Assembly: GCA_028564705.1 (NCBI GenBank)
Contig: JAPXFQ010002675.1
Span: forward strand, 1-64,000
From: Apricaphanius iberus
Taxonomy: Eukaryota; Chordata; Actinopteri; Cyprinodontiformes; Aphaniidae
Length of the DNA stretch: 64,000 nucleotides
Direction of reading: 5' to 3'
Part shown: piece after piece, positions 47,747 to 59,290 of the stretch
How the letters are laid out: every line of letters begins with the position of its first letter
Numbering within the stretch: the stretch's first letter is position 1
Program-made: the position numbers and the translations under genes
Notes under the pieces: model-generated
Databases searched by the model: none
What the model was told of the DNA's origin: nothing
The model's input: the letters and a program-made list of their open reading frames with translations, nothing else

Positions 47747-49015
47747 GAGTGCGGCAGCTTGTTTTCCTCTCTTTCGGAGTCTTACTTTCCTAAGTCAGCT
47801 TGTAGTCTTTCCTAAGTCCTAGAGTCTGTCGTAAATCCGCTGCAGATGTGACAAATACTGGAAATAAATCCACAGGCGTTGTAGTCCTGTAGTTAAGGAG
47901 CTGTTCTCTGGAGTAAGTATCCCCAGAGGAGTGACATTTTGCCATATTGAATATACACACTAAATAAACTGTATTGTTAGATGGAATGACAACAATGGTG
48001 AATATTGTTACCTATCCAGCAAAAATCACATACCCTCGGTGTGAATCCTTAGACTTTGCTGGTCCTTCAGTTATTTCCATTGAGAGAAAGCAATGCTGAT
48101 GTGTATTCTAGTTTTCTGGCAGTGTTAATCATTTGTGTGGGTTTCCATCACTGACACGGAGCCGCGGCCGGGTCTGTGTCTCACAAAGACTCGGACACAA
48201 CAACTGAAGGGTCGACTCTCCCTTCGTGGTAAGCCGGTGTCTCCGAGGCTGCCCCATTGACCTGGGTTGCAGGTTTCTTGGATCGGGTCAGTAGGTAGGT
48301 CCGGGCTGGAGAAAGAGGTGCATTCAGTATGTTCATAGAGCTCTTCATATAATCTTTTTGTAAAAGGCGAGGGGATACTGATGTAACTATGTGTACAAAA
48401 ATCAGTAAATGCGTTTTGTCCACATAGGCTCATGTAGATGGAAACATGTCCACCCTCAGACACTTAGGCCCGTGACTATGTATTTTAGACCATATACTTT
48501 CAATGATTAGGCATAATTTTATTAATTTAAAAAAACATTTTGATGGATATTTCCAATAGAGTACTGGTAAAAACTGAGACAAGTTCACTTTAATTCAAAT
48601 TCCAAGAACAAATTTGCCAGTTCATGTTTGTTCTGACCTGATGTATGTTCATAGTGGTAAGCAAGTTTGTTTTTAGAATTGGTGGGGACAATATAATTAC
48701 AATTGAGTGGAGTTTAAATATTGCCAGGGACAATTTTTGAATAGCATATGCTATGCATATTTGAGTATTCAGTTTGACGTTTCACTACAGTGTGCACCAC
48801 AGTGTATCGACAGTTGTTTAAAATCATTAAATTATTCAATACAGCTGAAAGCCAGATTTTTTTTATGACACTAAAACCCACCGTTAGGTTGTAGGCTAGG
48901 AAGAATCATTATCATCATCATAACAATTATCATCATCATAACAATATTATAGCAAACCTAACACAAAAGATGCTTGTTATATTATTTGTGGCGCATATAG
49001 TCAAATATGCGATCA
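47747..49015. other. Unassigned stretch
   Basis: Opposing frames at 48125-48463 have no known motif. Bases 48910-48950 hold an (ATCATC)-type short repeat. Confidence 0.3.
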
Positions 49016-49471
49016 GGAGCCGTAATCACAAAGAATCTTAGGGCTAAAAGTAGGTCCTAACTGCCGAATTTAGGAGTAACTCCTAAAAAATGTGGGCATG
49101 TCACTCTTAAATTTAGGACTCCTAGTTTCTTGAGATAAAAGTAATTCACAACCACTTTTAGGCCTAAAAGTAGCCCCTAAGTATGGGAGTCCTTAAAAGA
49201 AGTAAAGAGGACTCCTAACTCCCTAAGACCTATTCACAAAGACTCCCAAAATGGCTGCAGCCAGACGCAATGTGTTGGACACTCTGGATGATTCTGAATT
49301 GACCAAACGATACCGACTAAATCGTTTATTGCAGATGTGGTGCGGGATGCAATCACGTCTCCAACTAATCGTAACAACCCGATCATTCCAGAACTTAAAT
49401 GTTTAGCGAAACTAAGATATTTAGCTACAGGGAAAATGCAACTTTGCAACGCCGGATGACTTGGGTATATC
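49016..49471 (+). mobile_element. Harbinger transposon, left part
   Basis: The left end GGAGCCGTAATCACAAAGAATC followed by AGGGCTAAAAGTAGGTCCTA is the terminal and subterminal region of a fish PIF/Harbinger element. Several short inverted motifs of the TAGGAGTAACTCCTA kind follow. The transposase start at 49251 reads AAARRNVLDTLDDSELTKRY, then with frame changes near 49324 and 49450 continues DVVRDAITSPTNRNNPIIPE and RYLATGKMQLCNAG. It is cut at 49471 by the L2 LINE, and the matching continuation is at 54220. Confidence 0.85.
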
Positions 49472-50566
49472 AATTCAATTCAATTCAGTTTATTTATATA
49501 GCGCCATTTCACAACAGATGTCATCTCAAGGCACTTTACAAAAAGAGTTATTACAATACAATGTTAAGTGTAGAAATTACAGAACCACAGAAGATTGCGT
49601 CGTGGAATTCTCAGCAATCCCTCATACTGAGCAAGCATGCAGCGACAGTGGGAAGGAAAAACTCCCTTTTAACAGGAAGAAACCTCCGGCAGAACCAGGC
49701 TCAGCACAAGCGGTTATCTGCCGCGACCGTCTGTGGCTTGGAGAATACATAACAGAGACACAGAAAGAGCAATAGAACTGATGCAGAAGTTTGTTGCAGG
49801 ACGTGGAGAATTTTCCGTCACTGCAATGCCATCTTAGTCAGGGTCGTCAAGCAGGGCTAATCCGGAGCACCTACTATAATAGAAAACAGGTTAGTGCTTG
49901 AATTGACAGCACATCATGCAGTTGGGGAGAAGTAGGAGAGAAAGTAGGAACAGACCCTAATAATGTCCTCCAACAGCCTAGCTTAAAGCAGCATAGCTAC
50001 TAACATTAACCTGTCTCCTAGCTACTAGGAGACCTGGCTACCAACACTCTGTCTGAGCCCTCCTGACCCGTGGACGGTGTAGGGCTGGTAACGGCCCCCG
50101 TCATGCCGGGGTCTTCTCGGAGTCGGGTTGTTTGAGAATGCAGCGCAAAAGTGGGTGGTAAACTCCATCTAAGGCTAAATACCGGCACGAGACCGATAGT
50201 CGACAACTATCTTAAGGAAAAATTGACAGAACTGAGAGGACAGAGTTGAAGAGGGCGAGAAACGTTTAAGAGATAAACGGGTGGGGTCCGCACAGTCTGC
50301 CCAGGGGATTCAACCCGGCAGGTAATGGGCGGCCGCACTGTGCGGGAGGATCCCCTTGAGGGACCTCTCTCCGGCGCTGGCTGGCCCCCGTGGGGCGCAT
50401 TTCTTCCGCGGCGGTAAGCCGCGACCGGCTCCGGATCTTTACCTGGCTTACATTAATCTATCTCTACCTAGCTACTCTACCTCTTCCTATCTCTTCCTAA
50501 CTTTTGACACTCTGCCTGACTACTAACATTAACCTGTCTCTTCCTATCTACCTGTCTAACCTGACT

Positions 50567-53007
50567 CTAACTACTACTAACAACTTGGTCAAAAATGACC
50601 CCGACGTTTTTTGCTTTATTACTGGAGGCTAATTTAATGCCGTCCAGGTGAAGGGGCTGACTAAGTAGTTTCTTTTTCAGAGCTTCTGGTCCAAAGACGA
50701 CAACTTCTGTTTTATCAGAATTTAGAAGCAAGAAGTTTAGAGTCATCCAAGTTTTTATGTCTTCCAGACATGCTTGTAGTCTACCTAACTGATTGGATTC
50801 ATCAGGATTTATGGATAGATATAGCTGTGTATCATCTGCGTAACTATGGAAATGTATCCCATGCTGCCTAATTATTTTACCAATAGGAAGCATATATAGT
50901 AAAAAGAATCGGCCCAAGCACTGAACCCTGTGGTAGTCCGCAAGTAACCATTGAGGCAGAGGAAGATCTATTGTTTACCTGAACAAACTGAAATTTGTTA
51001 GACAAATAAGATTTAAACCAGCCTAGGGCTGTTCCTATTATACCGACACGTTGAAGCCTTTCTATGAGAATATTGTGATCAACAGTGTCAAAGGCAGCAC
51101 TGAGATCTAACAGGACCAGAATGGTCACCAGTCCATTGTCTGAGGCTATGAGAATATAATTAGTAACCTTCACCAGAGCTGTTTCAGTGCTGTGATGAGC
51201 TCTAAAGCCTGACTGAAACTTCTCAAACAGCTCATTATTGTTTAAATGCTCACATATCTGGTGTGCAACTATTTTCTCAAGAATTTTAGATAAGAAGGGA
51301 AGATTAGATATCGGTCTATAGTTCATTAAGTCGTTTTGATCAAGAGAGGGTTTCTTAAGTAGAGGTTTAATTACAGCAATCTTAAACTCCTGTGGTACAT
51401 ATCCATTGACTAAGGATAGATTCATTATATTTAAAATTGGAGCAGCGATCAGATGGAAAACTTCTTTTAAGAGTTTAGTTGGGATTGGGTCTAAAACGCA
51501 AGTTGAAGGTTTAGATGAAGCTAATAATTTTAGTACATCACAAAGTTCGGCTGCATTAAAGCAGTTTAAGCATATATTAGGTTCAACCATTTTTGAGGCT
51601 GCCTCATTAACTAAGGAGGAAGCAAGCATATTGGGAAGATTCCCAATTATCTTATTCTTTATGGAGTCTATTTTATTTATAAAGAATTGCATGAAGTCGT
51701 CACTGCTTAGAGCTTGGGGAATGGTTGGCTCGATAGAGCTATGATCCTGTGTGAGTTTGGCAACTGTATTAAAAAGAAACCTAGGATTATTTTTATTTTC
51801 CTCGATTAAAGATGAATAATATGCTGTTCTAGCTGTGTGAAGGCTCTTTTTATATAGCAATAAACTATTTTTCCATATTAAAAAGGAATCATGTAAATGC
51901 GTGGAGCGCCATTTTCTCTCTAGTTTTCTAACATTCTGCTTTAGGGTATGTAGCTCTAAATTAAACCAGGGAGCTAATCTTCTATGGCTAGCCACCTTCC
52001 TTTTCAAGGGGGCAACTTTGTCTATTGCCCGACGCAGGGAGGAATTAACGCTATGAACTAAAATGTCAAGTTGTGAGGGGTCACGAGTTAAATCACTGTT
52101 TTCTGTTCTGCATTTATAAACTGAGGAAATTCAAGTTGGAAGAGCTTCTTTAAAATTTGCTACAGCGTTGTCTGATAACGTTCTGGTATAATGAAGTTTT
52201 CTTTCAGGTTTGATATGATCCATTAGAGTAAGTTTAAAAGTGATAAGGAAATGATCAGACAGGATAGGGTTATGTGGAAAGAATGTTATTTCTTCACAGT
52301 CAATGCCATAAGTCAGCACAAGATCTAAAGTGTGGTGACAAGAATGTGTTGGTCCCTGCACATTTTGAGTAAAGCCTATTGAGTCTAGGATAGTGTGAAA
52401 AGCTGTATTTAGACTATCACTTTCATTATCAACATGAATATTGAAGTCTCCGACTTTAATGACTTTATCAGTGTTTAAAACTAAGTCAGATAGAAAATCT
52501 GAAATCTGATCTAAAAATTGAGAATAAGGTCCTGGTGGACGATATAAGACCACAAACAAAAGTGGCTTTACTGCTTTGTTATGTGTATGAGGAAAGCTAA
52601 AAACTAGATGTTCAAAGGAACTGTAACTATTATTTTTTTGGAGATTAATTAGTAAATCGGAGTGAAAGATAGTTGCTACTCCACCTCCTCGACCAGTACT
52701 TCGAGGGACACTAAAGTTTAAGTAGCTAGGGGGAGTTGACTCATTTATTGTGACATGGTCCTCTTCCTGCAACCATGTCTCTGCAAGACAAATCAAATCA
52801 ATATTATTTTCACAAATTAAGTCATTTACTAAGAGTGTTTTTGAGGGGAGAGATCTTATGTTTAGTAAACCACATTTAATTGATTTGTTTTTATGTTCAG
52901 TCCGAGTTTTATTTATCTTTATGAGATTTTTATACTTTGCTCTAGTAGCATTAACTTTTAATTCATTAGTTTTGGGTAGTGGACGGGAAACTATCTCTAT
53001 AGGTTAG
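50567..53007 (-). pseudogene. L2 ORF2: endonuclease plus reverse transcriptase
   Basis: The protein would nick target DNA and copy the LINE RNA. The endonuclease is open from about 52890: [73 protein letters not shown] and LSDHFLITF, all expected blocks. A single in-frame TGA at 52131-52133 separates it from the continuing same-frame RT (52007-50877): [56 protein letters not shown] and [17 protein letters not shown] two-base loss in the TA tract at 50892-50898 then shifts the frame, after which SYADDTQLYLS and LLLNSDKTEVVVFGP follow (50917-50567). So only one stop and one microsatellite slip break it before the truncated thumb. Confidence 0.9.
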
Positions 53008-53009
53008 TG

Positions 53010-53095
53010 GGTGGGTGGCAGTCCCTGTTCCTTGACCTGGACTCTGGGTTCCCTGATCTGGACTCTGGTTTCCCTGAGCTGGACTCTGGGTTGTC
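53010..53095. repeat. 21-bp degenerate tandem repeat between L2 ORFs
   Basis: CTGGACTCTGGGTTCCCTGAT recurs about four times with one or two changes. It lies between the ORF1 stop and ORF2. Read antisense it would encode a 7-residue repeat of the RVQLRET kind. Confidence 0.7.
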
Positions 53096-53957
53096 ACGGC
53101 TTTGGGGAACTAGAGATAACCCTATCAATGTTCCTGGAAAGAAGCGAAGCTCCGTCCTCTGTGGGATGGATGCCGTCTCTACTTAACAGTCCAGGTTTTC
53201 CCCAGAAGGCCCCCCAGTTATCAATGTAGCCCACATCGTTTTCTGGACACCACCTTGACAACCAAAGGTGGAACGAAAGCATACGGCTGTACATGTCATC
53301 GCTAGTACGATCAGGCAGGGGACCAGAAAAAAATTACAGAGTCAGACATCTTTTTGGCAGCCCTACACACCGAAGCTACGCTAATTTTAGTGACCTCCGA
53401 CTGCCGTCGCCGGGTGTCGTTGCCACCAGCATGGATAACGATCCTGCTATACCGCCGTTTGTCCTTGGCCAAAAGCTTCAGATGGGACCTAATGTCCGCA
53501 GCCCTGGCCCATGGAAGGCATTTGACGGTGGTCTTTCGTGTCTCTGGAGCCACATTCCTAACTATGGAGCTGCCAATTACAAGAATCGGCCTCTCCTGCT
53601 CGGCGGGTGCGTCGTTGAGCGGGGCGAACCTATTGTTCAGAGAAAGGGGCTGGAGGTTGGCCGCGGACTGGGGTCTGGCGCTAGTCTTCCTACGAACAGT
53701 CACCCAGCTCGCCTGAGGTCCCGGCTGCACGGGAGCTGTTGGAGGACGGCTAGGTCCTGTCCTAGTTGACTGGCCTAGAGCCGGGCCTCTAGCTCAGAAA
53801 CTTTCGCCTCCAAAGCTACAAAAATGCTGCATTTATTACACCTACCAACTTCACTAAATGAGGCGGAGGAGTAACTAAACATCTGACAGAGAGAGCAGGA
53901 AAGAGGAGGAGGTGTAGAGAGAGATGGAGGGACAAGAGAGAAAGCTGCAGAAGCCAT
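53094..53957 (-). pseudogene. L2 ORF1 with SGNH-type esterase domain
   Basis: The N-terminus (53957-53775) has two CxxC pairs, CSLC and CNKC, then a short helical stretch (ALEAKVSELEARL) ending in a stop. The next frame (53730-53311) carries ILVIGSSIVRNV, HAGGNDTR and [18 protein letters not shown]. After a one-base gain in a T run near 53330 the third frame (53294-53094) has [20 protein letters not shown] and [11 protein letters not shown]. The serine of GSS, the G-x-N-D block and the D-x-x-H block are the catalytic signatures of SGNH hydrolases, known from ORF1 of CR1 and L2 LINEs in fish. All three are present despite two frame breaks. Confidence 0.82.
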
Positions 53958-54219
53958 GCTAGCCGTGAAGCTAAGCTAACCAAGCGGTACCTTACCAAGC
54001 CCAAAAAAAAAAAAAAAACAGTGAAACGCTTAAAGAGTCCCAAATCGTGAAGAAAATTAACGTCGTTTTAATGTGTTTGTGTGTTAAAGCAACTCAGAAA
54101 AAACTTATTGACAGAGAAAGTTAGATCAGTTCAAGAGAGAAACACCGACTTGCTACAAACGAGTTAGTCACAAAACAGGAAATGACGCGATACGTCTTAC
54201 CAACGCGATACGTCTCCCC

Positions 54220-54420
54220 TTGGCTCACAACCGTCTATCAGCCGATCAATCCACCAAACTCCTAAAGCGCTCTGTCGACCATACATTATCCAACAATTCA
54301 TCCGTTTCCCATTAGACATCCAGAAACTGCATCGAATTAAAGCCAATTTCATGGCGATTGCAGGTATGCCGGGGGTGCACAAAGAAGAAAACGTGCACGT
54401 CTTCCAATTTATGCAACATA
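54220..54420 (+). mobile_element. Harbinger transposase, continuation after the L2
   Basis: SQPSISRSIHQTPKALCRPY, IIQQFIRFPLDIQKLH and ANFMAIAGMPGV continue the transposase begun at 49251 in the correct order. The next expected catalytic block (VGCIDGTH) is missing, replaced by EENVHVFQF, so a deletion follows. Confidence 0.85.
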
Positions 54421-54559
54421 TGTAGGGATGCCTATATGACGGTCATTGCCTACCTGTTGCAGCAGCATCCTTTTTATAAGCAGTGATCTCGAGCAGACAC
54501 TGGGACTATAGGGAATACCATCTCTTCTCACAGTCTTCTGATTTTCGAGACACCGCTTG

Positions 54560-54735
54560 ATAAGCTACAGTTATGTTTCTGCTTATTTCCACCCATGCCT
54601 CCCTTTTCTTCTTATTCGTAATCCCGGCTCCGAATCGCCCTTTGAGGACCGTCCTCCGCTCCAGTACCAACTGTGCCAGTAGTAATAATTTGTCCTGTGA
54701 CCAGTTAGGTTTCCTTGTTCTTTTCTCGCCACTTA
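54560..54735 (-). pseudogene. Harbinger Myb/SANT-like partner protein fragment
   Basis: The minus strand reads RKPNWSQDKLLLLAQLVLER, TVLKGRFGAGITNKKKREAW and VEISRNIT, a Myb/SANT-like trihelix domain of the second protein that Harbinger elements encode convergently with the transposase. In living elements this partner helps the transposase enter the nucleus and find the DNA ends. The domain is uninterrupted here, but no start or C-terminal part was confirmed. Confidence 0.82.
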
Positions 54736-54854
54736 TTCTCAGTTCACGAGGTGCTTTTCACTGTAGTGGGAGGGTCTATTTACGATGTGGCTGATGTTCT
54801 CATTAGACAGCCTAATTGTTTACAGCCTACCTACAATCACCCTCTTAATATGAT

Positions 54855-54915
54855 GCATCCATCCATCCATTATCGATACCGCTTTCATCCAATTCAGGGT
54901 CGCATGGAGGGGAGC
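54855..54915. mobile_element. RTE-type tail fragment
   Basis: ATGCATCCATCCATCCATTA, CCGCTTTCATCCAATTCAGG and GTCGCATGGAG are a shorter relative of the block at 43805-43925, here with four ATCC units. It truncates the right side of the Harbinger region, whose right terminal repeat was not found. Confidence 0.6.
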
Positions 54916-56254
54916 TGTTTAATTCCTACAAGGTCCCGACAGCAAATGGCCTTATGTTAAATGACCCCTCCATAACTCAAAAGTATTAGAGGGATAATAT
55001 TTTTTGGTGAAAGTGTGTAAATAAATAAGTCTCAATTCAGGTTTTGGGAGCAAAAGTGACTGAAGGACAAACAATGTTAACGTAAAAATAAGATTTTAAT
55101 GGCATTACAAAGTAGCAGCACGTTTGTTCAGTAGGTATCAGCGCCCCTTAGAGTAATATGTGATGTCTGAGACTGCACCATAAACATAAGTAGCACACGT
55201 GTGTTTTCAGGTGCCAGACATCCCGATTTGTATTGCGTTTTGTTTCATTAGACCAAAAAAAAGAGACTTTTTGTCCCATATGACTGACCAATTAGTTTTT
55301 CAGGGTAATTTTTAAAATAGTTATTTCCAGAGAATAGTAATTTTACTTTTTGACTTAGCCTATGAGGTTATTTAAAAAATGTTAAATCACATAGAGCAGG
55401 CATACTATAAATACGTCAAAGTCAAGTGTTTTTCAAATAAACAACATAACTTGAGTGTTTCAGGAATGTGTCCTTTTTTGGAAGTCAACAAATGGACACC
55501 TTAACAATCTATACTTTTCCAAAAAACAAACAAAACAAAGATAATCAAGTTAAAATCTATGCTGCATTAGCAAAAAAGGAAACAAAATCTAATCACACAA
55601 TGTTGTTTGTTTTATTACCCATTTTCTATCAGGAACAGCATGTGACAGAGAAAAACAAAGATATGCAGGAAGAGGCAGCTGAGAATGCAGAGGTGAGATT
55701 CACATAAAACCAACTTTTTGTGAGGAGCGAAAAAATGTACACGGGTTGGTTGCACTTTTTTCGGAAATCAGCCCTGGTTAGAGGCGCTGCTCAAATTTCT
55801 CCCAACTTGAGCGCTTTCTGCCCGGGCAGGCTCCAGTATTCAGGGGCGCCGGGTTGCGCTGTGTTCATCTCCTCTTTGCGGTGCGCCGCAGCGCAAAGCA
55901 AAGAGGAGATGTGCTGCGCTCCGTTCATTGATGCATTGACACACATAAAAGCCCTTTGAGTGGCGGGCACACGAGGAATATTTATCCGCCACCTGTGTCA
56001 GTGTGGTCAGATGCGCTTTCGTTTAACGAACCGGTAAAATACAGAAAACATTCTGTTACTGCGGCCCTGTGTGTGAACCATAATCCCAGAGAGACGTACA
56101 GCTCGTTTATGTTGTATTCTCACGGCTTTCACCCGCCCACACCTGTAACTATGGGCGGGTTAAATTAACTGTGACATTCTTCTTTTGTTCCCAAAAAAAT
56201 GAAATATATGTTTTGGGATTAAAAAAAGCAGTCTATTTCTGCACAAAACATGTA
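54916..56254. other. Unassigned stretch with a hairpin
   Basis: No recognised coding motif. An open frame at 55468-55707 has a lysine-rich, low-complexity composition and no domain. The hairpin at 55867-55911 is listed separately. Confidence 0.3.
55867..55911. repeat. Inverted repeat with 14-base arms
   Basis: CATCTCCTCTTTGC and GCAAAGAGGAGATG pair perfectly around a GC-rich loop containing GCGCCGCAGCGC, which could itself fold. The flanks are also GC-rich (TGCGCT on both sides). Confidence 0.85.
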
Positions 56255-56334
56255 CCGAACTGTACCGTGGACCGTGGCCCAGGTACCGAGATACGGACCG
56301 TACCGTGGGCTACCTGTACCGTTGAACCCCTAGA
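56255..56334. mobile_element. hAT-type element end
   Basis: ACCGAACTGTACCGTGGACC, ACGGACCGTACCGTG and the final GTACCGTTGAACCCCTAG resemble the right end of a widespread fish hAT family whose termini read CTAGGGGT...CGGTAC. The left end was not found. Confidence 0.5.
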
Positions 56335-58396
56335 ACACACACAATCTACTTGTTTACCGTCTCAAACACACTCACACAGCATTGGTTTTGAAAAATGTAC
56401 AGTTCTGACATCAAGTTTAATATGCATTTAATTTTGGTTCACCAATTGGCCTTTTAGCTACATTTAATTGTTCTAGAGATTTCAGTGTGTTCAGAATCTC
56501 ACCTTGTGTGCATTTAAACCTAATGGTTATTTCCCTTTTCATTTTTGTACATTTAATAAAACGCTTAATTGACCCATCTTTGGTTAAAGAATCCTTCAAA
56601 ATTAAAAAGGAGAGGGTTGGATTTTTTTAAAAAGAAAAGGTTAATTTTCACAGTAGCAGATTAAACAGAGTTCCGGTAAAACTTTTACAAATATGACTAA
56701 CCATACCATAATTATTCAAAAAACACTTTTAAAAACTCAGCTGTATGGCATTTACACAACAACAAACCGATATGAACAGTGAAAAAACAACTCTCTAAAC
56801 TCCTGCAACAAAGGAAGGGGAAAAAGGCAGACAACTGTTCTAAGCTGCGCTGCATCGCACATGTGACGCATTTAAACAGCGTAGAAATCTATGTTGCATT
56901 CATGAACATAACAATATAGCATCTTGTAGTGAAAACAATGAAAAACAATACTATAAGATATGAACTAAGAGCCCATGGGCTTTCTAACAATATTATTTTA
57001 AGCTTAAAAACATCCTCAAGTCATCCACACAAAATAAATGGAGAACGGATAACACTGCACCGTAAGTGAGCTCTACCAATTAACATGAAAAACAAATCTG
57101 CACCTGATTTTACCCTTTTTGATTATGATAAATATCTGATGCTCATAGGGTTGTATTAATAATTCCTTCTCAGTTTGAGAGAAGAACGTAGCTTTTTCCT
57201 TCCTTTCAATTCTCACTTATCTCTTGTGGCTACTGGTCATAATGATGTTAGCTTAAAATGCAGAACTGTAGCTATGTTTACTCCAAACATGCACTGAGAT
57301 TCATCACATTAAAATATAACCTCCTTCTGTTGTTAAATAAGATATAATATTGCTTACCTCTTGGAGCTAAAGAAGAATGACGGATTCATGAGCAGCCTTG
57401 TTTTCTCCTGCTTATTGTAGTTGCTGACAGCTGTTTCAGTATGAAGCGGTGGCTGTAAAACCGATTACCCAGCATGCCGCAATTGTGTTTTTTTCAGAAA
57501 TGTTACAAATTAATCTAAAGTGATAACTGTTTTATTTTCAATTAAAGCTAAATTATAAATAATTAGATGCAACATTTAAAAAGTATTTTAATAGACCATC
57601 TGTTAGGAGCAGCCACAGGTATTAGATCTACGCTGGTATAAAAAAACAAACCATCCTCATCTGCAGGCTTTTTTGAAAGTAGGGGGGGACACAGCTGGCA
57701 ATCACAAAATGTGTCCCCGGTGTTCCCGGTTAAAATGACGCCTATGTACATGTCAAGGTTCACCTTTTATTGGTTTCTTGTGCTACAAAGTTCACAAAGA
57801 TTGTCTAAACAATTGTTAACATTTTACCTTTTATCCAGTATTTGAAAGTTGTGTTGCATTAAGTGAATTATGATCTGCTATTTTGGAGGGAACCATACAA
57901 AGTTAACATTCAGTACATTGACATGCAGCAAGAGAAATTTGAATTATTGCCTTAGTCCGACAGAAATCAGACTTTAGAAGTGCTTGCATACACCTTAGTC
58001 CGGCTGGAGTCGAACCGAACTGGAGTTTCAGAAACTCGACTTCTCTTGCTGGATAATGTAATTGAAAATCGGACTTCTCTGATAACGGCCCCTCCACCCC
58101 CGCCCACACTCGTGCATCCCCTCAGGAAATTAGAGAGGCAGAAATGCGACCCAGCAATAACAACAGTAGTGTTAAAAGAGGCATATGCCATCAACTGTAA
58201 GCGGCCAATCAGTGCATGTTTGGACTTATGAAGAGGCGATGCACTGTTACTGTGAATATCATGCTTTAACTCTGTCTGCTTCACTCGCCCCAGCCTCAGT
58301 TTACTGCCTGAATGTAGCTTGAAGGTAACCGCTATTAAGGCTAACATGTAGGGGTGCATGTTGCTGTCTATCGTTGGGGAGTGGAACGTACTTCAT
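56335..58396. other. Unassigned AT-rich stretch
   Basis: No coding motif was seen. Bases 57690-57740 (AATGTGTCCCCGGTGTTCCC) and 57955-58110 (around CTTAGTCCGGCTGGAGTCGA) have the look of MITE ends, but no matching partners were found. Confidence 0.3.
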
Positions 58397-58908
58397 TTAA
58401 AAGCACAGTGAGTAATCTTCGGCCAGTAGGGGGCAGTGTATACCTAAATTATCACAAGCATGCGGTATCTGTGTCTTCGAGTAAGAAACTCAACAACAGA
58501 GGTCCAACTAGTGCTGTTTTCAAACGCTAAATTCCCTGAGCATGATCTATTTGCAGCAACATGACGAGCACATCAGTCTCTCTTTCATCGCTTGGAACTA
58601 GCGAAGAGGTAAAAATGTATTTATGGCAAAACTTTTTTGAATTTTGAGGGGAAAGCAATGTTTTATTATCGGGCATGTTCTGTGCACTTTGTCCGCCCGG
58701 GCTCTTGTAGAAGTAAAAACGTCATATAATATGGCTTTCCCCTGAAAAGAGGACCCGCGCCTATGTATTTTCAAACAGATTTTTAAGTCATATTTTACAA
58801 TATCGCCAATATTTTTGCAATTAATATGCTTTACGTAATTATTATTACATAATATTTTAATGGCTATTTTCAAAGATGTACTGCAAAAACTACACACTGT
58901 CACTTTAA
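58397..58908. mobile_element. TTAA-flanked MITE
   Basis: TTAA at 58397-58400 and 58905-58908 flank inverted ends AAGCACAGTGAGTAAT and, complemented from the right, AGTGACAGTGTGTA. The 512-base span has no transposase. The TTAA duplication puts it with Kolobok- or piggyBac-type elements. Confidence 0.68.
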
Positions 58909-58954
58909 AAAAAAATTTAATCATTTGCTTTTAAATCTTTAGCTTTTTAACCCT

Positions 58955-59095
58955 TCTCTTTCTTTTGCTATTTTCAATGTCTTTATTTGTTTTACTTTTA
59001 TGCATAGTTTTTCAAAAAAAATTGTACAGCACTTTGGTCTGACCTTGTGCTGTTGTTTAAATGTGCTATGGACATAAAGTGGTATGGTATGTTAG
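58955..59095 (+). mobile_element. LINE-like 3' tail
   Basis: TTGTACAGCACTTTGGTCTG, TTGTGCTGTTGTTTAAATGT and GCTATGGACATAAAGTGGTA match the style of the 3' tail of L2-like LINEs, without the coding part. Confidence 0.55.
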
Positions 59096-59114
59096 GAAAA
59101 GGCAAACATAAACA

Positions 59115-59290
59115 TCACTCATTAGTTGTTCATGGACTTGTAACTTCTCTCTCAGTACATTTAGCTCATCCATGATGTCAACAAGAAAAGCTAAATCATC
59201 GAGCCATTTGGGATGCCACCTTTATCTTTTCCAAAAAGAAAGTGGTGGCTATCATGAACTGGTTCTTCAGGAGCCGAACAAGAATATTGA
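59115..59290 (-). pseudogene. hAT-type transposase fragment
   Basis: The minus strand reads DLAFLVDIMDELNVLREKLQ and VHEQL near 59200-59115, a motif typical of the GTF2IRD2/ZBED-like hAT transposase relatives. Only about 30 residues are readable. Confidence 0.55.

Larger units (their letters stand above)
49472..54219 (-). mobile_element. Nearly full-length L2 LINE inserted in Harbinger
   Basis: The element lies antisense. Its 3' tail (ATTCA)n and AGCGCCATTTCACAACAGAT is at 49472-49530, a long untranslated region follows to about 50560, then ORF2 (50567-53007), ORF1 (53094-53957) and a 5' leader to about 54219. The leader contains two copies of ACGCGATACGTCT 18 bases apart (54185 and 54203). 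The total is about 4.7 kb. The RT thumb appears to be missing between 50567 and the untranslated region when compared with the copy at 33749-34990. Flanks CTTGGGTATATCA and CTTGGCTCA suggest an imperfect target duplication. Confidence 0.82.

Noticed and set aside
55468..55707. 79-codon lysine-rich frame
   Set aside because: It has low-complexity composition, no domain and no exon borders.
57967..58359. 130-codon minus-strand frame
   Set aside because: It overlaps an opposite frame of similar quality in what looks like a MITE, and no motif was found.
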